A stretch of DNA of 64,000 bases from RCIO01 sp965232405 (lineage in GTDB: Bacteria; Pseudomonadota; Alphaproteobacteria; Rhizobiales; Rhizobiaceae): NCBI GenBank assembly GCA_965232405.1, contig OZ246966.1:1488001-1552000 (forward strand), read 5' to 3'. This document shows positions 59,590-64,000 of this stretch, piece by piece (position 1 is the first letter of the stretch; the number at the start of each line of letters is the position of its first letter). Made by a program: the position numbers and the translations under genes. The notes beneath the pieces are model-generated. The model had not been told where the DNA came from. It ran no database searches and saw nothing but the letters and a program-made list of their open reading frames with translations.

Positions 59590-60293
59590 GCACGAACATC
59601 GCTGCCGCTCACAAGAAGCGGGCCAGCCGCCTGCGCATTGCAGCCGCCGGGCTTCTGGCTCTGGCTGGTGTGACCGTCATGGCGGCGAGCGGCTGGGCGC
59701 AGACGTTCAAGACCCAGATCTACGATCCCATCAAGCACCAGTGGATCGACTACGACCCGAAACAGGCGGTCAAATATTACGAGGCGCATGGTCAGGCACC
59801 GGAGGACTTCCGGCGTCAGATCGTCGACTTCAGGACGGCTGAGAAACCCGGCACCATCATCATCGACGGCAACCGGCACTTCCTCTATTTCGTGCTGCCC
59901 GGCTTCAAGGCGATACGATACGGCATCGGGGTCGGCCGCGAAGGTTTCGGCTGGGCCGGCATAGTGGAAGTGGGCCGCAAAGCCGAATGGCCGACATGGA
60001 CACCGCCGCCGGAAATGGTGGAACGCGATCCAAACGCGGCGAAATGGAAAGACGGCATGCCCGGCGGACCGGACAACCCGCTCGGCGCACGCGCCATGTA
60101 TCTGCACGAGAACGGCCAGGACACGATCTACCGCATCCACGGCACCAGCCAGCCATGGTCGATCGGGCTCAACATCTCGTCAGGCTGCATTCGCATGATC
60201 AATGAGGAAATCATCCATCTTTACGACCAGGTGGAAATCGGGGCGAAGGTGATCGTGCTGATGCAGGGCGCAGCACTCTACAAGGGCGTCTAG
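59586..60293 (+). CDS. L,D-transpeptidase (YkuD domain), exported
   Basis: A 235-residue protein. An N-terminal helix (LRIAAAGLLALAGVTVMAASGWAQ) is followed by a YkuD domain with TIIIDGNRHFLYFVLPGFKAIRYGIGVGREGFGW, WPTWTPPPEMVERDP, YRIHGTSQPWSIG and the catalytic SSGCIRMINEEI (the S-x-G-C-x-R motif). It makes 3-3 cross-links in peptidoglycan or attaches lipoproteins. ATG 59586 overlaps the stop of the binding-protein gene. A second YkuD protein is at 63580. Confidence 0.92.
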   Translation: MSTNIAAAHKKRASRLRIAAAGLLALAGVTVMAASGWAQTFKTQIYDPIKHQWIDYDPKQAVKYYEAHGQAPEDFRRQIVDFRTAEKPGTIIIDGNRHFLYFVLPGFKAIRYGIGVGREGFGWAGIVEVGRKAEWPTWTPPPEMVERDPNAAKWKDGMPGGPDNPLGARAMYLHENGQDTIYRIHGTSQPWSIGLNISSGCIRMINEEIIHLYDQVEIGAKVIVLMQGAALYKGV

Positions 60294-60327
60294 GACGACC
60301 AGCGAACAGGATCGACGGAGAAGAGTT

Positions 60328-60657
60328 ATGATGAAACTGGAAGCAGCCGCGACACGGCGCATTGCGGCATCGGCTGTGATCCTGTCGACTGCTCTCATCG
60401 CGGCCGGTTGTTCGATGACCGGCAGCCAGCCAAAGGGCGGGTCGGTGCGCAGCAGCGGCGAGACTGCGCCGGCCGATCTGCAGCTGGTGTGCGCATCGGA
60501 AGCGGCATCGCGCTTTAACATAAGCGGCGGCGTGCTGCCTGTCAGCTCGCTACCTGGCCCCGGCGATTCCTATCAGGTGAACCTGACAATGGAAGACGGG
60601 CAGGCCGTGTGCTTCATCGGCTCCGACGGTATCGTAACGTCGCTGGAGCGGGTCTGA
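60328..60657 (+). CDS. Small lipoprotein of unknown function
   Basis: A 109-residue protein with a lipobox at LSTALIAAGCSM (cleavage before the cysteine near residue 28). The mature part, about 80 residues, includes LQLVCASEAASRFNISGGVLPVSSLPG and SYQVNLTMEDGQAVCFIGSDG, with two cysteines that may form a disulfide. It ends in SLERV. It follows the L,D-transpeptidase by 35 bases and is probably in the same operon. No named family is recognised. Confidence 0.8.
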   Translation: MMKLEAAATRRIAASAVILSTALIAAGCSMTGSQPKGGSVRSSGETAPADLQLVCASEAASRFNISGGVLPVSSLPGPGDSYQVNLTMEDGQAVCFIGSDGIVTSLERV

Positions 60658-60660
60658 CAC

Positions 60661-61458
60661 TCAAACGAGGCCAAGTACGGCGTCGCTTGCATGGCCTTCA
60701 AACTTGCCGCGTGGCGGCCAGGGCCGGCTCTTCCAGTTCGGCTCGAAAACGAAACTTGACCTTTGCCGTCCTTCCAGCAGCGCCCCGTTGCCGGCGCCGA
60801 AGGCGTAGTCGTAATAGACCTTCACCACCTCTTCCCTGGTCACCTGCTGCGCAGCGGGATGGGTCAGGCAGGCGTCGCGCCAGATGCGGACACGATCGTA
60901 TTTGCCATCCTCCGGCAGGTCGAAATCCTCGTAATAGTCGAGGAACCAGAAGCGCATGAACATTGGCGTGAAGACGGCCTCGGCGAGCCCGAAATCCTCG
61001 AAGAGCCAGGTACCGTCCGGGTTGTGCTCGCGCAGAAAGTCGTCGATGCCCGCATAAAGGGCAAGCAACCGGTCGCGATGCGAATCGCGGGCATCCGGAT
61101 CCTGGTTCATGACGAACATGTAGCCGGCCCCCGTAAACGGTCCCTCGCGGGCGATCAGCATTCGCTCGATCGCTCGCTCGTAGGGGTCGGCGCGACGCAC
61201 GGTGCTCTCGCCGAGAGTTTCGTCAAAATAGTCGAGTATGACCAGACTTTCCTTGAGGATGCGTCCGTCAGGAAGTTCAAGCACCGGCAGCGCGGTTGTA
61301 CCTCGCGTCTTCCGCAGAAGTTCCGGATCGCGCGGACGGGTGATGTCCACGACCCGGAACTCGACCGCATCGGCGTGGCCCTTCAGCGTCAAGAGTATCT
61401 CAAGTCGTTGCGAAAACGGACACACAGGTATGTGGTAGATGATGGGCTTGCCGGCCAT
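60661..61458 (-). CDS. Glutathione S-transferase family protein
   Basis: A 265-residue protein. The N-terminal thioredoxin-like domain starts PIIYHIPVCPFSQRLEILLTLKG (CPFSQR as active site) with LPVLELPDGRILKESLVILDYFDE as glutathione-binding element. The C-terminal helical domain has RMLIAREGPFTGAGYMFVMNQD and TWLFEDFGLAEAVFTPMFMRFWFLDYY. A role in conjugation or reductive handling of a small molecule is likely. It is the third gene of the operon that starts with the cupin gene. Confidence 0.9.
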   Translation of the reverse strand: MAGKPIIYHIPVCPFSQRLEILLTLKGHADAVEFRVVDITRPRDPELLRKTRGTTALPVLELPDGRILKESLVILDYFDETLGESTVRRADPYERAIERMLIAREGPFTGAGYMFVMNQDPDARDSHRDRLLALYAGIDDFLREHNPDGTWLFEDFGLAEAVFTPMFMRFWFLDYYEDFDLPEDGKYDRVRIWRDACLTHPAAQQVTREEVVKVYYDYAFGAGNGALLEGRQRSSFVFEPNWKSRPWPPRGKFEGHASDAVLGLV

Positions 61459-61523
61459 GAAACGACCTTTCGGGAATGGACGGGCGCCGACGGTTCGACG
61501 CCCGGTCTTGGGTGTTGGATGGT

Positions 61524-61898
61524 TCAGGCGCTCCGGCCGCGATTGCGGAACACGGTGAACACGAAGATCAGCATTGACAGCAGGGTCAGCGCCGAACCTG
61601 CCTTTGCCAGTGTCTCGCCCGACTGCGTGAGCGCCATGACGATGCCGGGGACGATCAGCAGCACGCCAAGCGTAGCGACCGCGAAGTGAAACTTCGCCAG
61701 GTGCGTTTCGGCCGCAGACGGCACGTTGTGATAATAGATGCCGAACAGGCCCATCGTCACCCATCCGATCAGGTTGAGATGGGCGTGAGCCGGCGCCAGC
61801 GTATGGTCCATGGTCGCCGACATGACGATCCCCCAGACCATGCCGATGGCGACGTAGATTGTTGCTGTCGCAAAGAACCAGAATGAAATTCCGCGCAT
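61524..61898 (-). CDS. Small four-helix membrane protein, paralogue of the 20319 gene
   Basis: A 124-residue membrane protein with four helices. MDHTLAPAHAHLNLIGWVTMGLFGIYYHNVP corresponds closely to the paralogue's DHSPMGAHAHLNLLGW segment and its GVYY sequence. The conserved histidines suggest haem or metal binding. GAGGAG stands seven bases before the ATG at 61898. It is four bases from the cupin gene stop, so clearly in one operon with it and the GST gene. Confidence 0.75.
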   Translation of the reverse strand: MRGISFWFFATATIYVAIGMVWGIVMSATMDHTLAPAHAHLNLIGWVTMGLFGIYYHNVPSAAETHLAKFHFAVATLGVLLIVPGIVMALTQSGETLAKAGSALTLLSMLIFVFTVFRNRGRSA

Positions 61899-61902
61899 GG
61901 TG

Positions 61903-62373
61903 TCACTCCTCGATGTGGGCTTGTTGTTCTGCGCCAAGCGGTGGGCCGGTGAAGGTCAGATTGTGACGCCCGGCCGATTCCTCGATCGCTGCCATGTCTT
62001 CCGGGATGCGAAACTGGCCCCGCGCCATGTCGGCGAAAAAGCCTTCGAAGCCTCCCGGCGTGAAAATCACGAGGTGGCGCGAGGGGATGCTGCCCACGAC
62101 CCTGAATGTGTGTTCGGCGCCCTTCGGGACAAAAACGGTCTCTCCCGGACCACGAATGAAGGTTTCGCCCTCAAGCCAGAACTCGCATTCGCCCGACAGA
62201 AGGATGAATGTCTCGTCCTCGGCGTGGTGAATGTGGCGCGGCGGGCCTGATCCGACCGGCGATACGCTGTCCACAACCGAGATGGCCCGGCCGCTCTCAT
62301 CCGTGGAGAGGATGGTCTTGTAGGTGACGCCAAGCCATTCGACCGTCCCGGCGCCAAGCGCGTGAATGTTCAT
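61903..62373 (-). CDS. Cupin-domain protein
   Basis: A 156-residue single-cupin protein. The metal site is PRHIHHAEDETFILLSGECEFWLEGE (two histidines plus glutamate) and PGETVFVPKGAEHTFRVVG completes the second motif. ATG 62373 has GGGGGAG upstream. First gene of the cupin - membrane protein - GST operon, divergent from the LysR gene at 62472. The enzymatic role is unknown; quercetinase-like or ligand-binding cupins look like this. Confidence 0.9.
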   Translation of the reverse strand: MNIHALGAGTVEWLGVTYKTILSTDESGRAISVVDSVSPVGSGPPRHIHHAEDETFILLSGECEFWLEGETFIRGPGETVFVPKGAEHTFRVVGSIPSRHLVIFTPGGFEGFFADMARGQFRIPEDMAAIEESAGRHNLTFTGPPLGAEQQAHIEE

Positions 62374-62471
62374 TACCGCTCCCCCGTTCGCAGTGTGTGC
62401 GACTGCCGAGGAGACTAGCGCCGCGCAATTCATACTGGAAATCGATTTGTCCTATGATATCTATTTACAGG

Positions 62472-63455
62472 ATGAATTTACGTACTTTCGACCTCAACTT
62501 GCTGCGTGTGCTCGACGCACTGTTGCACGACAAGTCGACCACATTGGCCGGACAACGGATCGGTCTGTCGCAGCCCGCCGTGTCCGCTGCCCTGGGCCGG
62601 CTGCGCGACGCCCTGAACGATCCGCTTTTTGTGAGGCACGGCCAGAAGCTCGAACCGACCACCTATGCCTCCTCGCTTGAAACGCCACTGCGGCGCCTGC
62701 TCGATGAGCTCGAAACGCTGCTCTCGGGGCCCGCGACCTTCAAACCTGCCGAGGCGGTGGAGAACTTCAAAATCTCGGGTTCCGACTTCTTCTCGACAAT
62801 GCTGATGCCGCAGCTGGGCGACAGGCTGGCCCGCGAGGCGCCTGGAATCAGGGTTCAGATGGTTGACCTCGTTCCCGATAATTATGTCGCAACGCTGGAG
62901 AGCCACGACATCGATCTGGCGCTCATTCCGCTACTGGATCATCCCGAATGGATCGACGCCCAGCCGCTGTTCAATTCAAGCTTCGCCCTGATTGCCCGCA
63001 CGGATCATCCGCGTCTCAAGCGCGCCGGCGTCAGGCCCGGGGAAGCGGTGCCGATCGACCTGCTCTGCGATCTTGGGCACGTTCTTTTCTCGCCCGAGGG
63101 CAAGCTCAAGGCGATGGGCGATGCGGCGCTGGCAAAGGTGGGCCGGGAGCGGCGGATCGTCATGACCATGCCGACATTCGGCGGCGTGTGCGGCGCTGTG
63201 GCGCAAAGCGATCATGTCGCGCTGGTTCCACAGCAACTGGCGCACGCACTGGGACCGCGCATCGGGCTCGACGTCTACGAGCCGCCGATGCCCATGGAAC
63301 TGCCGCTGATCGGAATGATCTGGCACAAGAGGGCGACGAACTCGCCGCCCCACAAGTGGTTCCGCGAATTGATCGCCGAATTGATGCTGCCGCTCAATGC
63401 CAACGAACCGCCTCTGCCGGATGGGGCCGCAGACCAGTTATTGTCAAACACTTGA
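62472..63455 (+). CDS. LysR-family transcription regulator
   Basis: A 327-residue regulator with the LysR HTH (LRTFDLNLLRVLDALLHDKSTT, then GQRIGLSQPAVSAALGRLRDAL) and a substrate-binding-like effector domain (about 90-300). It resembles the NodD/NahR-like group of LysR proteins (PxFxRHGxxLEPTTYA). It is divergent from the cupin operon with 98 bases between, and very likely controls it in response to a small ligand. ATG 62472 has only a weak ribosome site. Confidence 0.9.
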   Translation: MNLRTFDLNLLRVLDALLHDKSTTLAGQRIGLSQPAVSAALGRLRDALNDPLFVRHGQKLEPTTYASSLETPLRRLLDELETLLSGPATFKPAEAVENFKISGSDFFSTMLMPQLGDRLAREAPGIRVQMVDLVPDNYVATLESHDIDLALIPLLDHPEWIDAQPLFNSSFALIARTDHPRLKRAGVRPGEAVPIDLLCDLGHVLFSPEGKLKAMGDAALAKVGRERRIVMTMPTFGGVCGAVAQSDHVALVPQQLAHALGPRIGLDVYEPPMPMELPLIGMIWHKRATNSPPHKWFRELIAELMLPLNANEPPLPDGAADQLLSNT

Positions 63456-63579
63456 TCGCCGAGAGACAATTTCCGGCGTGACAGCAAGAACGGCTTAAGT
63501 CTATCTTTTCACCGGGGTGAAACCATTGCCGGTTATCTGTGCCGGCATCTGGTTTTTGGGTGAAACAGAGGGCTTTTCC

Positions 63580-64000
63580 ATGAAATCCGTTCTTGCGGCG
63601 GCGAGTTTCGCGCTCGCCTTGAGCTTTGCCATTCCATCAACGGCCTCGGCCGCCAGCGTGGTCGCCAGGGTCGACATCTCCAGCCAGACCATGACCGTGC
63701 TTCATCACGGCCGGGTCAAATATCGCTGGCGTGTCTCGACCGCGCGCAGGGGCAAGGTCACGCCGACCGGCAGCTGGACGGCGAAGTGGCTGTCGAAGCA
63801 CCATCGTTCGAGCCGCTACAACAACGCTCCGATGCCCTATTCGATCTTCTACAATGGCAATTTCGCGGTTCACGGCACCAATCAGGTGAGCCGGCTTGGG
63901 CGCCCTGCCTCTGCCGGCTGCGTTCGCCTCGACGTCAAGAACGCTGCGACACTCTATTCGCTGGCGCAGCGGGTCGGACTGAAGAACGTTCGGATCGTCG
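63580..64000 (+). CDS. L,D-transpeptidase, 3' end beyond the window
   Basis: The first 140 residues of a YkuD protein. Signal peptide MKSVLAAASFALALSFAIPS (cut near ASA); mature SVVARVDISSQTMTVLHHGRVKYRWRVSTARRGKVTPTGSW, NAPMPYSIFYNGNFAVHGTNQ and the catalytic ASAGCVRLDVKNA. This version is the shorter type with only the catalytic domain. It follows the LysR gene by about 124 bases; the stop is outside the window. Confidence 0.92.
   Translation, partial: MKSVLAAASFALALSFAIPSTASAASVVARVDISSQTMTVLHHGRVKYRWRVSTARRGKVTPTGSWTAKWLSKHHRSSRYNNAPMPYSIFYNGNFAVHGTNQVSRLGRPASAGCVRLDVKNAATLYSLAQRVGLKNVRIV

Overview
The window is a GC-rich stretch of a chromosome from an alphaproteobacterium, most likely a Hyphomicrobiales member close to Mesorhizobium and other Phyllobacteriaceae. 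I infer this from gene content and regulation: an Irr-type iron box in front of mbfA, an ECF41 sigma factor operon, TAXI-TRAP transport, RirA/Irr-era iron genes, DUF1127, and a hairpin repeat of the kind scattered through rhizobial genomes. No rRNA is present to fix the species.

Layout. 1-8 kb: end of an Fsr-type efflux pump, small membrane and regulatory genes, a complete ECF41 operon with its own promoter (2.3-4.2 kb), iron-exporting MbfA with an Irr box, an ArsR/NIPSNAP/DUF1127 divergon and a DUF892 ferritin-like protein. 8.5-16.2 kb, all on the minus strand: TAXI-TRAP uptake operon, MOSC-cysK pair, a hydroxyproline dehydratase-aldolase-like pair, and dut. 16.4-23.7 kb: AlkC-like DNA glycosylase, an Lrp regulator with a clear operator, prfC, a tandem CDGSH protein, PPK2 and a 1-Cys peroxiredoxin. 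23.9-27.8 kb: ubiE-ubiB and a coaBC gene that carries an extra N-terminal FitA-like DNA-binding domain, with a palindrome at its start codon.

27.9-40.5 kb is a nucleoside salvage region: add, upp, deoA, purine nucleoside phosphorylase, cdd and a BMP-type nucleoside ABC transporter (ATPase, two permeases, and a substrate-binding protein placed apart). A low-GC GIY-YIG-like gene sits precisely between the ATPase and the first permease.

42.04-50.50 kb is an integrative element of about 8.45 kb inserted in the 3' end of tRNA-Ser(GGA). It is bounded by a 14-bp direct repeat and carries a P4-type integrase, an AlpA-like regulator, a Rep_trans-like replication gene, a run of small phage-like genes and several proteins of unknown function, including a two-TM coiled-coil protein.

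50.6-64 kb is catabolic and envelope-related: an aromatic-ring FAD monooxygenase, a GMC oxidoreductase, a Crp/Fnr regulator broken by one amber codon, a LigM-like tetrahydrofolate-dependent O-demethylase beside a MetF-like reductase, an orphan OpuAC-type binding protein coupled to an L,D-transpeptidase, a cupin/membrane protein/GST operon divergent from a LysR regulator, and a second L,D-transpeptidase cut by the window edge.
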